From NCBI RefSeq assembly GCF_024206495.1, contig NZ_JAMBPQ010000042.1, positions 1-61,689 on the forward strand: a DNA stretch of 61,689 nt. The letters run 5' to 3'. Below, piece after piece: positions 42,774 to 52,122 of this stretch. The notes under the pieces are model-generated. The model saw only the letters and a program-made list of their open reading frames with translations, did not search any database and was not told the DNA's origin. The position numbers and the translations under genes were made by a program. Numbering within the stretch: position 1 is the first letter of the stretch; the number at the start of each line of letters is the position of its first letter. The DNA comes from Paraburkholderia sp. CNPSo 3272 (lineage in GTDB: Bacteria > Pseudomonadota > Gammaproteobacteria > Burkholderiales > Burkholderiaceae).

Positions 42774-43622
42774 TTACTCTGCCGCGCGCGTTTTCTGCTG
42801 CTGCTCGCCCAGGCCCTCGATGCCAAGGCGCACCGTCTGACCCGCCTTCAGGAACACGGGATTCGGCTTCACGCCCATGCCCACGCCCGGCGGCGTGCCG
42901 GTGGAGATCACGTCGCCCGGCTGCAGGCTCATGCACTCCGAGAGATACGACACCAGCTTCGCGACCGTGAAGATCATCGTGCGCGTGCTGCCGTTCTGGT
43001 AGCGATGGCCGTCCACTTCGAGCCACATGGAGAGGTTCTGCGGATCGGCCACTTCGTCGCGCGTGACGAGCCACGGGCCGGTCGGGCCGAAGGTGTCGAA
43101 GCCCTTGCCCTTGTCCCACTGGCCGCCGCGCTCGATCTGCCATTCGCGCTCGGACACGTCGTTGATCACGCAGTAGCCCGCCACGTAGTTGAGCGCTTCG
43201 GCCTCGCTCACGTTCTTCGCATGCTTGCCGATCACCACGCCCAGCTCGACTTCCCAGTCGGTCTTCTTCGAGCCGCGCGGGATCTCTATGTCGTCGTTCG
43301 GGCCGACGATGGCGCTCGTCCACTTGTTGAAGACGACCGGCTCGCTCGGCACCGGCATGCCCGACTCGGCGGCGTGATCGGCATAGTTCAGGCCGATGCA
43401 GACCATCTTGCCGATGTGGCCCACGCAGGGCCCGATACGCGGATTGCCTTCGACGAGCGGCAGCGTTTCGGGGTCGATCGAGCGCAGTTGCGCGAGGCCG
43501 GCGTCCGAGAGCACGTCGCCCGCAATGTCGGCCACGTTGCCCGAGAGCGCGCGAATTCGGCCTTCGGCGTCGAGCAGGCCCGGTTTCTCGTGGCCCTTCG
43601 GGCCATAGCGAAGCAGTTTCAT
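42774..43622 (-). CDS. FAH-family hydrolase, probable 2,4-diketo-3-deoxy-L-fuconate hydrolase
   Basis: 282 residues of the fumarylacetoacetase family. The metal-binding core is in GLNYADHAAESGMPVPSEPV (near residues 78-97) and DWEVELGVVIGKHAKNVSE (near 121-139, acidic metal ligands). TGTPPGVGMG (near 241) is the family C-terminal motif. In non-phosphorylative L-fucose pathways this class cleaves 2,4-diketo-3-deoxy-L-fuconate to pyruvate and L-lactate. It is the last gene of the leftward sugar operon, after the SDR gene. Confidence 0.88.
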   Translation of the reverse strand: MKLLRYGPKGHEKPGLLDAEGRIRALSGNVADIAGDVLSDAGLAQLRSIDPETLPLVEGNPRIGPCVGHIGKMVCIGLNYADHAAESGMPVPSEPVVFNKWTSAIVGPNDDIEIPRGSKKTDWEVELGVVIGKHAKNVSEAEALNYVAGYCVINDVSEREWQIERGGQWDKGKGFDTFGPTGPWLVTRDEVADPQNLSMWLEVDGHRYQNGSTRTMIFTVAKLVSYLSECMSLQPGDVISTGTPPGVGMGVKPNPVFLKAGQTVRLGIEGLGEQQQKTRAAE

Positions 43623-43691
43623 CGTCTGAGTTCCTCGTGTGTCTGTGCGTTGCAGTCGGTCAGAATCGCCTGGGGCGATGGTTCGGGCTAA

Positions 43692-44435
43692 CTAGTTCGA
43701 CCATCCGCCGTCGATCACATGTGCCTGGCCGGTCGTGAAGCCGGATTCGTCGGAGGCAAGGTAGAGCGCGAGCGCCGCGATTTCCTCGGGCTTGCCCACG
43801 CGCCCCATCGGCTGGCGCGCGACGAATGCGGCGCGCGCCGCGTCCACGCTCGTGCCCTGCGCCGCCGCCTGCGCGGCAATGCGCTCCTCTAGCGACGGCG
43901 ACGACACCGTTCCCGGGCAGATCGCGTTGCAGCGGATGCCGCGCGTCACGAAGTCCGCGGCCACGGCCTTCGTCAACCCTATCACAGCGGCCTTCGAGGC
44001 GCCGTACACGAAGCGGTTGGGCACGCCCTTCACGCTCGAAGCCGCCGACGACATGTTGATGATCGACCCGCCGCCCTTCGCGAGCATGCCCGGCAGAAAG
44101 GCGCGGATGGTCCGGTACATCGCCTTCGCGTTCAGATCGAACGCGAAGTCCCAGTCTTCTTCGCTCGCTTCCAGGATCGAGCCCGCGTGCACAAAGCCCG
44201 CGCAGTTGAACAGCACGTCGATCGCGCCAAGTTCCTGCGCGAGCGAGGTGATGGCCGCGCCGTCGAGCACGTCGAGCTTGCGCGCCTCGACCGGCAGCGC
44301 CGCAAGTGCGTCGATACGCAGGTCAGTGGCGATCACGCGTGCGCCTTCGCGCGCGAACAGTTCGGCGGCCGCGTAGCCGATGCCCTGGCCCGCCGCGGTG
44401 ATCAGGGCCGTTTTGCCGGCCAGTCTTTGTACCAT
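43692..44435 (-). CDS. SDR oxidoreductase, probable 2-keto-3-deoxy-L-fuconate dehydrogenase
   Basis: 247 residues from the ATG at 44435 (GGAG upstream); the earlier frame start lies in non-coding sequence. The Rossmann motif is TAAGQGIGYA near residue 13. NNAG reads FNCAG here. The catalytic Ser is in INMSSAASS and the Tyr-x-x-x-Lys in YGASK near residues 144-148. The sequence resembles the 3-hydroxybutyrate-dehydrogenase-type-2-like branch that includes bacterial 2-keto-3-deoxy-L-fuconate dehydrogenases. It probably oxidises the C4 hydroxyl of the dehydratase product, using NAD+, before FAH cleavage. Confidence 0.88.
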   Translation of the reverse strand: MVQRLAGKTALITAAGQGIGYAAAELFAREGARVIATDLRIDALAALPVEARKLDVLDGAAITSLAQELGAIDVLFNCAGFVHAGSILEASEEDWDFAFDLNAKAMYRTIRAFLPGMLAKGGGSIINMSSAASSVKGVPNRFVYGASKAAVIGLTKAVAADFVTRGIRCNAICPGTVSSPSLEERIAAQAAAQGTSVDAARAAFVARQPMGRVGKPEEIAALALYLASDESGFTTGQAHVIDGGWSN

Positions 44436-44591
44436 CTGCCACTCCAGTTGGAAGCGCGGCACGGCGATACCCCGTATTGCAGCAGGCCCCCATGCCGCGA
44501 TCGAGCGATGCAATCGCGGGAAGAAGTTGGGATGACGCAAACGGCCATTATGGCGACGCAGGCGCGCCTCGTGGCGTTCGGCGGACGTTTT

Positions 44592-45476
44592 CTAACCGGC
44601 TGGATGGTCCCCGAGCCCGGATTCAAGCCGATAGAAAGCCGCAGCGTTGCCGCCGAATATGGCGGCGCGCTCGTCTGCGGAAAGTGCTTGTGTAAGCTGT
44701 TGCGCGCTCGCGTGCCAGCGTGCGTAGTCGCCATTCAGGTTCAGCACCGGCCAGTCGCTACCCCACATGAGGCGTTGCGGCCCGAACGCGGCAAGCAGAT
44801 GCCCGACCCACGGCGCCAGCGTAGCGTCGTCCCAGCCGGGCGCGGCTTCCGTCGCGAGCCCCGACAGCTTGCAGTGCACGTGCGCAAACTTCGCGAAGCG
44901 CGTGATGGCCTGCGCCCACGCGGCAAAACCGCTCTCGCCGCCTGCGGCGATCGGCGGCTTCGCGCCGTGATCGACCACCACGCGCAGCGTTGGATGCCGC
45001 GCGAGGAACGTCGCGAGCGCATCCGCGTGACGCGTGAACACGAGCGCGTCGAAAGCGAGATCGTGCGCGATGAGCGCTTGCACGCCGCGCGCGGTATCGG
45101 CTTTCGCGATCCAGTCGTCGTCGGGCAGGTCCTGCAGCATGGGGCGCACGCCGCGCAACTTCGGCTCGCGCGCGAGTTCGGCGATCAGCGTGGCGACGTG
45201 GGGGTCGTCCAGCGGCACCCAGCCCACCACGCCCGCAATCGACGGCTCATTGCGCGCAAGATCGAGCAGCCAGCGCGTTTCTTCGACGGTCGGCGCGGCC
45301 TGCACGACCACCGTGCGCGCCACGCCGCACGACGCGCGCAGCGGCGCGAGATCGGCGGGTCCGAACGCGCGATACAGCGCGGTCATCGAAGGCGTGAGCC
45401 AGCCGTAATCGCCGCGCGCGGGGTCCCAATAGTGCTGATGGGCGTCGATCCGTTCGATCGTAGAGATCGTAGTCAT
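44592..45476 (-). CDS. COG3618 amidohydrolase, probable L-fuconolactonase
   Basis: 294 residues of the metal-dependent TIM-barrel amidohydrolases. The HxH motif is in DAHQHYWDP near residue 11, a further His in VVVDHGAKP and the terminal Asp in MWGSDWPVLN near residue 245. The COG3618 branch opens sugar lactones such as L-fucono-1,5-lactone and L-rhamnono-lactone. In this operon it would hydrolyse the lactone produced by the adjacent aldo-keto reductase. The gene begins 4 bp after the reductase stop, so the two are translationally close. Confidence 0.88.
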   Translation of the reverse strand: MTTISTIERIDAHQHYWDPARGDYGWLTPSMTALYRAFGPADLAPLRASCGVARTVVVQAAPTVEETRWLLDLARNEPSIAGVVGWVPLDDPHVATLIAELAREPKLRGVRPMLQDLPDDDWIAKADTARGVQALIAHDLAFDALVFTRHADALATFLARHPTLRVVVDHGAKPPIAAGGESGFAAWAQAITRFAKFAHVHCKLSGLATEAAPGWDDATLAPWVGHLLAAFGPQRLMWGSDWPVLNLNGDYARWHASAQQLTQALSADERAAIFGGNAAAFYRLESGLGDHPAG

Positions 45477-45479
45477 GGC

Positions 45480-46517
45480 TCAGGCCTGCGGCAGCGGTGC
45501 GCGCGGGTCGAGGAGACCCTTGTCGCGCAGCGCGAGCCACAATTCGCGGGGCAAATTCGTCTCGAACGAGGCGACGTTCTCGCGCACCTCCTGCGGGCTG
45601 CGTGCGCCGTTGAGCACCGTCGCCACGGCCGGGTGCGCATACGGAAACTGCAGCGCCGCCGCCGCGAGCGGCGCGTCGTAGGTCCGGCAGATCGTATCGA
45701 GCCGCGCCACGCGCTCGACCACGTCCTGCGGCGCATCGGCATAGTTGAACTTGAGTTCGCCGAGCAGCCCGTGCGCGAGAATGCCCGAATTGAACGCGCC
45801 GCCTAACAGAATGCTCACGCCCTTCTTCTCGCACTCGGGCAGCAGGTCGTCGAGCGGCGTCTGTTCGAGCAGCGTATAGCGGCCCGCCAGCAACGCGCAG
45901 TCGATGTCGAACTCCCGCATCGCCTCGCTTATCACTTCGCGCTCGTTCACGCCGAAGCCGATCGCCTTGATCACGCCCGCCTGGCGCAGTTCGTCGAGCG
46001 CCTGGAAACCGCTGTCGCTCAATTGCCGCCAGTAGTGCTCGTTGCGCTCGCCGTGCGTGTAGCGGCCGATGTCGTGCACGAGCAGGATATCGATATCGAC
46101 GAGACCGAGCCGCTGCTGGCTGTCCTCGAACGAACGCAGAATGCCGTCGCGCGTGTAGTCGAAGATCGCTTCGAAGGGCAGCGGGTTTTGCCAGCCTTCG
46201 CTGCCGTCGTACGGGTGCGTGCGCGGCACGAAATGGCGGCCCACTTTCGTGGAAATCACGTACTCGTTGCGCGGATAGCGCCGCAGCGCCGCGCCCAGCC
46301 GGTGCTCGGCCTTGGTATGGCCGTAGTGCGGCGCGGTATCGAAAAAGCGGATGCCGGCTTCCCACGCGGCGTCGACGGTGGCTTGCGCCTCTTCTTCGGA
46401 CAGGTCGCGATACAGGCCGCCGAGCGGCGCGGTGCCTAGACCCAATGCGCTGACTTCGAGCGCCGTGCGGCCGATACGGCGCCTGCGCGCCACCCTGGGA
46501 TGCTGTTCTTGCGCCAT
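45480..46517 (-). CDS. Aldo-keto reductase, probable L-fucose (D-threo-aldose) 1-dehydrogenase
   Basis: 345 residues. The start is the ATG at 46517, which has AGGAGGAG 8 nt upstream. The AKR TIM barrel shows FFDTAPHYGHTKAEHRLG (near residues 39-56, catalytic Tyr of the DxxxY motif), KVG (Lys) and VHD (catalytic His). Strong resemblance to the D-threo-aldose 1-dehydrogenase group, which oxidises L-fucose, L-galactose or D-arabinose to the lactone. This differs from operons that use an SDR-type L-fucose dehydrogenase at this step. Confidence 0.9.
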   Translation of the reverse strand: MAQEQHPRVARRRRIGRTALEVSALGLGTAPLGGLYRDLSEEEAQATVDAAWEAGIRFFDTAPHYGHTKAEHRLGAALRRYPRNEYVISTKVGRHFVPRTHPYDGSEGWQNPLPFEAIFDYTRDGILRSFEDSQQRLGLVDIDILLVHDIGRYTHGERNEHYWRQLSDSGFQALDELRQAGVIKAIGFGVNEREVISEAMREFDIDCALLAGRYTLLEQTPLDDLLPECEKKGVSILLGGAFNSGILAHGLLGELKFNYADAPQDVVERVARLDTICRTYDAPLAAAALQFPYAHPAVATVLNGARSPQEVRENVASFETNLPRELWLALRDKGLLDPRAPLPQA

Positions 46518-46574
46518 CGCTCGTCTCCTCCTGGATATGGTTGTTTCCACAACGAAATCATCCGACTGCGCGGT

Positions 46575-47888
46575 TCAGTTCGCGGCTTCGACGATCGGCA
46601 CGCGCGCACTGGCGGGCAGGCATGCGGGGCCGACGGGCTCGAAGCTCTTGTACGTGAGAATGAACTCCTGGTGCCCGAGCGTTTCCGACTTCGAACGCTC
46701 GCCGCCCGCTACCGCCAGCGTGCGCTCGAACACTTCGCGCCCCACTTCGTCGAGCGTCGCGCGCCCTTCGAGAATGCGGCCCGCGTCCACGTCCATGTCG
46801 CCGGCGAGGTTGCGGTAGGTCAGGGGGTTCGCGCACACCTTGATGACCGGCGCGAGCGCCGAGCCCACCACCGACCCGCGCCCCGTCGTGAACAGGATCA
46901 CGTGCGCGCCGCAGGCGATCAGCTCCGCGATTTCCGCATTGTCGCTGATATTCGGAAAGCCGAAGCGCGGTTCGCCATCGGGCACCACGTCGAGCAGATA
47001 GAGACCGCCCGTGGGCGGCACGTCGCCCGGCTTCACGATGCCCACGATCGGCGAGGCGCCGCTTTTCGCATACGCGCCGAGCGACTTCTCCTCCTGCGTG
47101 GTGAGGCCGCCGTCGGCGTTGCCGACCGCGAACGAACCGTGGCCGAGAATCGAGTAATAGCGCGCCGCCTTCGCCACGCACGCGACGATCTCCTCGCCCA
47201 GTTCGGGTCTTGCCGCGCGAGTCTTCATGTGGAATTCGCAGCCCACCAGCTCGCCGGTCTCCTCGAAAATGCAGGCGGAACCCGCTGCGATCAACTGATC
47301 GAAGGCGCGGCCCACAGCCGGGTTGGCGGTGATGCCGCTCGTGCCGTCCGAGCCGCCGCAAATCGTGCCGACCACGAGTTCGTCGAGGCGCATCGGCACC
47401 TTCTGTTCGGCGGCGAGTTGCGCACGCGCTTCGCGCACCCAGTCGAGACCGTACTGGATCGTGCTGCGCGTGCCGCCCTTTTCCTGGATCGTCAGGACCT
47501 CTACCGGACGGCCGCTCGCGCGCACCTGTTCCACGAGATAGTGCTTGTTCATGCTCTCGCAGCCGAGCGAGACGAACAACACCGCGCCCACGTTCGGATG
47601 GGTGGTGAGCTGCTTCATCATCTTCTCGGCGTAGCTGTTCGGGTAGCAGCCCGGAAAACCGATCAGATGCACCGGCGGCTCTTTTGGCTCATGCAGCGCG
47701 TGCGGATCGTCGAAGACGCCAAAGGGCTCGCGGAACTGCGCAACGATTTCCTGCGCCACATGGTGCGCGCATTCCACGAGATAGGCCACCGCAACCACGT
47801 TGCGTATGCCCTTGCGGCCGTCGTTGCGCAGCCAGCCTTCGAGCATCGGCGTGGCGGCCGGTGAAGCGGTGACGTTGCTATCGCTCAT
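46575..47888 (-). CDS. UxaA-family dehydratase large subunit, probable L-fuconate dehydratase
   Basis: 437 residues of the altronate/galactarate dehydratase C-terminal domain. Family segments are LRNDGRKGIRNVVAVAYLV near residue 20 and GCESMNKHYLVE near 118. NADGGLTTQEEKSLGAYAKS is near residue 264. Iron-dependent sugar-acid dehydration is the known activity. The small SAF subunit is encoded as a separate gene upstream (109 residues), so the usual fused UxaA is split. By context it dehydrates L-fuconate rather than altronate, a function normally given to an enolase-superfamily enzyme. Confidence 0.88.
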   Translation of the reverse strand: MSDSNVTASPAATPMLEGWLRNDGRKGIRNVVAVAYLVECAHHVAQEIVAQFREPFGVFDDPHALHEPKEPPVHLIGFPGCYPNSYAEKMMKQLTTHPNVGAVLFVSLGCESMNKHYLVEQVRASGRPVEVLTIQEKGGTRSTIQYGLDWVREARAQLAAEQKVPMRLDELVVGTICGGSDGTSGITANPAVGRAFDQLIAAGSACIFEETGELVGCEFHMKTRAARPELGEEIVACVAKAARYYSILGHGSFAVGNADGGLTTQEEKSLGAYAKSGASPIVGIVKPGDVPPTGGLYLLDVVPDGEPRFGFPNISDNAEIAELIACGAHVILFTTGRGSVVGSALAPVIKVCANPLTYRNLAGDMDVDAGRILEGRATLDEVGREVFERTLAVAGGERSKSETLGHQEFILTYKSFEPVGPACLPASARVPIVEAAN

Positions 47889-47930
47889 AACTTGAATCCT
47901 GCTCGCGGCGCGTGCCGCATCATGGTGGCG

Positions 47931-48260
47931 TTACTTGTGCGGCACGAACTCGTGCCCCGCGTCGTGCGTATAGGTCGGCAAGTAATCGCTTTCCAGGTTG
48001 TGCGTGTGCAGATGCGCGCCGCGCGCCACCGGCTCGTTCACGTGGCCGATGCGCGCGCCGTAGCGCAGCACCTTTTCATCTTTCGCGAGCGCGCGGCGCG
48101 CCACTTTGTGGCCGAGTTCGATCGTCTTCTCGAGCGTCACGCGCTCGCCTTCTATCTCCACCGTCTCGCCCTCTGCCAGCCGCGCCGCCGCGATCAGGCA
48201 GTTGTCCTCGGGCGCGAGCAGAATCAGGCGGGCGTCGGTATGGGGTGCGTTGCCGTTCAC
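47931..48260 (-). CDS. UxaA small subunit (SAF domain)
   Basis: 109 residues of the SAF fold. It matches the N-terminal domain of altronate dehydratase, with EDNCLIAAARLAEGETVEI and the family ending KVLRYGARIGHVNEPVARG, then HLHTHNLESD. The final His-rich motif is characteristic. The large subunit follows after 42 bp. It probably regulates or completes the active site of that subunit. Confidence 0.88.
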   Translation of the reverse strand: MNGNAPHTDARLILLAPEDNCLIAAARLAEGETVEIEGERVTLEKTIELGHKVARRALAKDEKVLRYGARIGHVNEPVARGAHLHTHNLESDYLPTYTHDAGHEFVPHK

Positions 48261-48275
48261 AGATAGTCTCCGCTT

Positions 48276-49316
48276 TTAGTTCTGTGCCTCGCCGCCCGCG
48301 AGCCGCGCCACCATCAGCGAGCCGAGGATAATCGCCCCGTAGATCGCCTGAATCCAGAACGAGGGCACCTGGGCGAGCGTGAGCAGGTTCTGCACCACGC
48401 CGAGCAGCAGCACGCCCGACAGCGCGCCGAGCATCGTGCCCTTGCCGCCGTCGAGCGAAATACCGCCGATCACGGCCGCCGCGAACACCGTGAAGATCAT
48501 GCCGTTGCCCTGATTCGCATTGATCGCGCCCACGTAGCCGGTGACGATCAAGCCGCCAATCGCGGCAAGCACGCTGCCGAGCACGAACACGCCCCATGTG
48601 ATGCGCTCCACGCGGATGCCGGCGGCGCGCGCCGCGTCGGGATTGCCGCCGATCGCGTAGAGCGCGCGGCCCACGCGGTGATAGCGCAGCATGAACGCGG
48701 CGATCGCGAACGCGGCAGCGGCGAGCCACACGGACACCGGCAGTCCGAGCACGATGGTGGTGGCGAGCGCGAAGAACGACGAGGGCATGTCGAAGAGCGT
48801 GCCGCCTTTGGTCGCGCCCACCAGCATGCCGCGCAGCACGATCAGCATCGCCAGCGTGACGATGAAGGCGTTCAGGCGCAGCCGCACCACGAGAAAGCCG
48901 TTGATGAAGCCGATCAGCGCGCCCACCGCCACGATGGCGGCGAGCCCCGCAAATGCAGGCCATTGCAGGCCGAAGCCCGCCGAAGCGGCCGGCATAACGA
49001 ACATCGCGCCAACGGCGGGCGCAATACCCACCGTGGATTCGAGCGAAAGATCGAACTTGCCCGTGAGCACGATGAGCGATTCGGCGAGCACTACGAGCGC
49101 GAGCGCAGCGGAAGCCCCGAGCACGCTGATGAGATTCGCACGCGTGAGAAAGCTCGGGCTCACGAACCCGCCGATCACGAGCAGCAGCATCAGCGCGGGC
49201 AGCAGCGCGAAATCGCGCAGGCGCGCCAGCCGGATGCGCGGACGCGCCCGGCGAGCGCTTGCGGCCGCATCGGCCTGCGCCGCCGCGAACGCGGGCGTCG
49301 AAACACTATTCTTCAT
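48276..49316 (-). CDS. RbsC-like sugar ABC transporter permease
   Basis: 346 residues with about nine to ten spans, the pattern of the ribose/xylose permease class. GAKTGGTLFDMPSSFFA-like and NRAxxAIGGNPDAARAAGI segments (near residue 226) are the conserved cytoplasmic loop. The start is the ATG at 49316, which overlaps the end of the ATPase gene by 11 bp (GGAG 9 nt upstream). It would carry the sugar across the inner membrane with the ATPase encoded before it. Confidence 0.93.
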   Translation of the reverse strand: MKNSVSTPAFAAAQADAAASARRARPRIRLARLRDFALLPALMLLLVIGGFVSPSFLTRANLISVLGASAALALVVLAESLIVLTGKFDLSLESTVGIAPAVGAMFVMPAASAGFGLQWPAFAGLAAIVAVGALIGFINGFLVVRLRLNAFIVTLAMLIVLRGMLVGATKGGTLFDMPSSFFALATTIVLGLPVSVWLAAAAFAIAAFMLRYHRVGRALYAIGGNPDAARAAGIRVERITWGVFVLGSVLAAIGGLIVTGYVGAINANQGNGMIFTVFAAAVIGGISLDGGKGTMLGALSGVLLLGVVQNLLTLAQVPSFWIQAIYGAIILGSLMVARLAGGEAQN

Positions 49317-50817
49317 GGAGATCGACTCCTTCAATCGATGCGATCAATTCGTGGTCCTGCCATCCGGCCGCCATTTCGGCGATCACCTCGCCGCGAAACA
49401 TCACGAGCACGCGGTCGCAGGTGCGCAAGTCGTCGAGTTCGCTCGACACCACGAGCACAGCCTTGCCTTCGTCGCGCACGCGGTCCACGACCGAGAGCAG
49501 CGCTTCCTTCGACTTCACGTCCACGCCGGCCGTGGGGTCGATCAGCACGAGAACGTCAGGATTGCTTGCCAACGCGCGCGCCATCACCACCTTCTGCTGG
49601 TTGCCGCCCGACAGCCCCGACACCACATGATCCGGGCCTTGCGCGACGATGCCGAGCGCTTCGATCATGCGCTTGCCGAATGCGTGCTTCTTCGCCGGGG
49701 GGGCGAAACCGAAGCGCCCCAGCAAGCCCGCAATCGTCATGGAAGCGTTCTCGGCCACCGACTGCGTGAGCACGAGCCCTTCGTGATGGCGATCCTTCGG
49801 CACGCAGCCCACGCCGCTCGCGAGCGCCGCGGGCACGTCGCCGGGCGTGAGCGGCGCGCCTTTCACGCGGATCTCGCCCGCGCGCTGCGCCGTGAGTCCC
49901 GCAATCGCCTCGCCCACGCTCGTGCGGCCGCTGCTCGTCGCGCCCGTGAGGCCCACCACTTCGCCGCGCTTGAGCGTGAACGACACGTCGTGATAGTCAT
50001 GCCCCGTGAGGCCGCGCACTTCGAGCGCGAGCGGCGCGTTGGCGGGCAGCGCCGCGCGCGCCGCCGCGTCGGCGACATTCAGGCCGCCGCGCTCGCCCGT
50101 CATGGCTTCGATGAGCCGCTCGCGCGGCAATTCGGCCACGCTCGCGCTCACGATGTGCCGCGCGTCGCGCAGCACCGTGACGGTCTGGCAAATCTCGTAC
50201 ACCTCCTGCAAATGGTGCGAGATGAACAGGAACGTCACGCCTTCGCGCTGCAATTCGTCGATCCGCCGGAAGAGGCGCTTGATTTCTTCGCCGTCGAGCT
50301 GCGCGGTCGGTTCGTCGAGGATGATGAAACGCGCGCCGTACGAAAGCGCCCGTGCGATCTCCACGAGCTGGCGCGCCTCCACCGAGAGGTCGCCCGCGCG
50401 CGCGTCCTCGCGCACGTCGATGCGCCAGTGGTCGAGCAGCGCACGCGCGTCGCGGCGCATGGTGGGCCAGTCGATCACCCCGCGCCGCCTGGGCTGGCGA
50501 TTGATGAAGAGGTTCTCCGCAACCGTGAGATCGCGAATGATGGTCGAATGCTGATACACGCAGGCCACGCGCTCGCGCCAGGCGTCGCGGTCGGCGAGCG
50601 TGGGCGCGCTCTCGCCGTTCAAGCGCACGCTGCCTTCGTCGGGCTTGCGCAGGCCGGTGAGAATCGAAACGAGCGTGGACTTGCCCGCGCCGTTACGGCC
50701 CACGAGCGCGTGCGATTCGCCGGCCATCACGCGCAGACTCACGTCGGCGAGCGCCGCGGTGGAGCCGTATCGCTTCGTCACGCCGCTCGCCTCGACCACC
50801 GGCAAGCGGGCTCGCAT
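49306..50817 (-). CDS. RbsA-like sugar ABC transporter ATP-binding protein (two domains)
   Basis: 503 residues from the ATG at 50817, close to the roughly 500 of RbsA. An ATG at 50904 overlapping the previous stop is the formal alternative, but that stretch contains a 13 bp hairpin and is not conserved-looking. GAGAGG lies 6-7 nt before the ATG at 50817. The first domain has Walker A GRNGAGKST near residue 38. The second domain has the degenerate GATSSGRTSVG in place of Walker A, as is usual, and LSGGNQQKVVMARAL near residue 400. It energises uptake of the sugar. Confidence 0.92.
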   Translation of the reverse strand: MRARLPVVEASGVTKRYGSTAALADVSLRVMAGESHALVGRNGAGKSTLVSILTGLRKPDEGSVRLNGESAPTLADRDAWRERVACVYQHSTIIRDLTVAENLFINRQPRRRGVIDWPTMRRDARALLDHWRIDVREDARAGDLSVEARQLVEIARALSYGARFIILDEPTAQLDGEEIKRLFRRIDELQREGVTFLFISHHLQEVYEICQTVTVLRDARHIVSASVAELPRERLIEAMTGERGGLNVADAAARAALPANAPLALEVRGLTGHDYHDVSFTLKRGEVVGLTGATSSGRTSVGEAIAGLTAQRAGEIRVKGAPLTPGDVPAALASGVGCVPKDRHHEGLVLTQSVAENASMTIAGLLGRFGFAPPAKKHAFGKRMIEALGIVAQGPDHVVSGLSGGNQQKVVMARALASNPDVLVLIDPTAGVDVKSKEALLSVVDRVRDEGKAVLVVSSELDDLRTCDRVLVMFRGEVIAEMAAGWQDHELIASIEGVDLHEE

Positions 50818-50840
50818 GGCCGCCTCTCGGCTACCCACCG

Positions 50841-50870
50841 ATACCGCGCCGCCCCACGGCGGCGCGGTAT
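50841..50870 (-). other. Intercistronic 13-bp hairpin between binding-protein and ATPase genes
   Basis: ATACCGCGCCGCC (50841-50853) and GGCGGCGCGGTAT (50858-50870) are perfect reverse complements with a CCAC loop, 31 bp after the binding-protein stop. Hairpins here commonly protect the upstream binding-protein mRNA, or reduce read-through, so that binding protein outnumbers ATPase. Confidence 0.75.
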
Positions 50871-50900
50871 CCGCCACGGCCCGATCGCTGGTTCGATCGT

Positions 50901-51983
50901 TCATTTGACGGTGTTGCCCCACAGGGTCTTCTCGTCGACGTTTTGCTTCGTCACGAGCGGCGCCGGCAACTGGTCTTCGAGAATGCCGGACTGCAGCTGG
51001 ACGATGGTGCTGTCGTGGTCGGTCTTGCCCGGCTTGAACGTCTTGCCCTCCAGCGCGGCCTTGATGTAGTAGAGGCCGTACTTCGCATAAAGGTCGGCGG
51101 GCTGCGATACGGTCGCATCGATCTCGCCCTTGCGGATTGCTTCGAACTCCTGCGGAATGCCGTCATTGGAAACGATCACGATGTGCTTCGGATCGCCGGC
51201 GGGCAAAAGCAACTGCTTGCGGCGCAGCGTTTGCAGCGTGGGCGAGAGATACACGCCGCCCGCCTGCATGTAGATGCCCTTCACGTCCGGGTTCGCGGTG
51301 AGCAGGCTGTCCAGTGCGCTCGCCGCCACGTCGCCCTTCCAGCCAGCCGGAATTTCGAGCAGCGACAGATTCGGATAATTCTTCAGGCACGCGCGGAACG
51401 CTTCAGAACGGTCGCGGCCATTCACCGAGGCGAGGTCGCCCATGATCTGCACGACCTTGCCCGACTTCACGTGCTCGCCGATGTACTTGCAGGCCTGCTC
51501 GCCGTACGCGCGATTGTCGGCGCGCACGACCATCGCCACGCTACCCTGGGTGGGCGCGACGTCCACAGCCACGACCTTCACGTCTTTCTGCGCGGCGTTG
51601 CCCAGCGCGCGGCTGATCGCCGCCGAATCGATCGGCCCGACCACGATGCCCTTCGCGCCCAGATTGATCATGTTGTTCATGTCCGTGATCTGCTGGGCGG
51701 GATCGTTGTTCGAGTTCACGGGCGCGAGGATGTCGATGCCGTCCTGCTTCGCATACGCGCCGAGATAGTTGTTGTACGACTGCCAGAACGGCGAGGTGAG
51801 GAGCGGCAGGCCGAGGCCGACCTTGCCGAGTTCGGCTGCGTTACTTGCAGCCGACGCACCGAACGCCGCAGCACAGGCCGCGGCGACGCACAGCGTCCTG
51901 GTGGCGGCGCGGGGGAACGCGCCGCGCGTTTGATGAATTCCGGTGGAGCGGCGGGCCTTCGAGAGCCCGGATGCGAACGCCAT
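50901..51983 (-). CDS. RbsB-like periplasmic sugar-binding protein
   Basis: 360 residues from the ATG at 51983 (AGGAG 9 nt upstream). A long signal peptide (Arg/His-rich start, hydrophobic VAAACAAAFGASAASNAAEL) precedes the type-1 periplasmic binding fold. Family segments are GKVGLGLPLLTSPFWQSYNN (near residue 50) and GAKGIVVGPIDSAAISRAL (near 105). The last part runs KPGKTDHDSTIVQLQSG. It binds the imported sugar, here probably L-fucose or a near relative. First gene of the operon, so it is directly exposed to the IclR-site promoter. Confidence 0.92.
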   Translation of the reverse strand: MAFASGLSKARRSTGIHQTRGAFPRAATRTLCVAAACAAAFGASAASNAAELGKVGLGLPLLTSPFWQSYNNYLGAYAKQDGIDILAPVNSNNDPAQQITDMNNMINLGAKGIVVGPIDSAAISRALGNAAQKDVKVVAVDVAPTQGSVAMVVRADNRAYGEQACKYIGEHVKSGKVVQIMGDLASVNGRDRSEAFRACLKNYPNLSLLEIPAGWKGDVAASALDSLLTANPDVKGIYMQAGGVYLSPTLQTLRRKQLLLPAGDPKHIVIVSNDGIPQEFEAIRKGEIDATVSQPADLYAKYGLYYIKAALEGKTFKPGKTDHDSTIVQLQSGILEDQLPAPLVTKQNVDEKTLWGNTVK

Positions 51984-52122
51984 GTGTGTCTCCTGTCGAC
52001 GCGCCTCGCACGCCGATGCTGTCGTTGATGAATCGCATGTGTTTGCCGCGCCCATGTGGAATGCTCGAAGCGCCGGCGACCCGTTGCAACTGCCTCTTCC
52101 CTGCCTGACGACGCTGGCGTTT

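Noticed and set aside
48691..51069. 792-codon open frame antisense to the sugar transporter operon
   Set aside because: Low-complexity Arg-rich translation; the real transporter genes lie on the other strand with all motifs.
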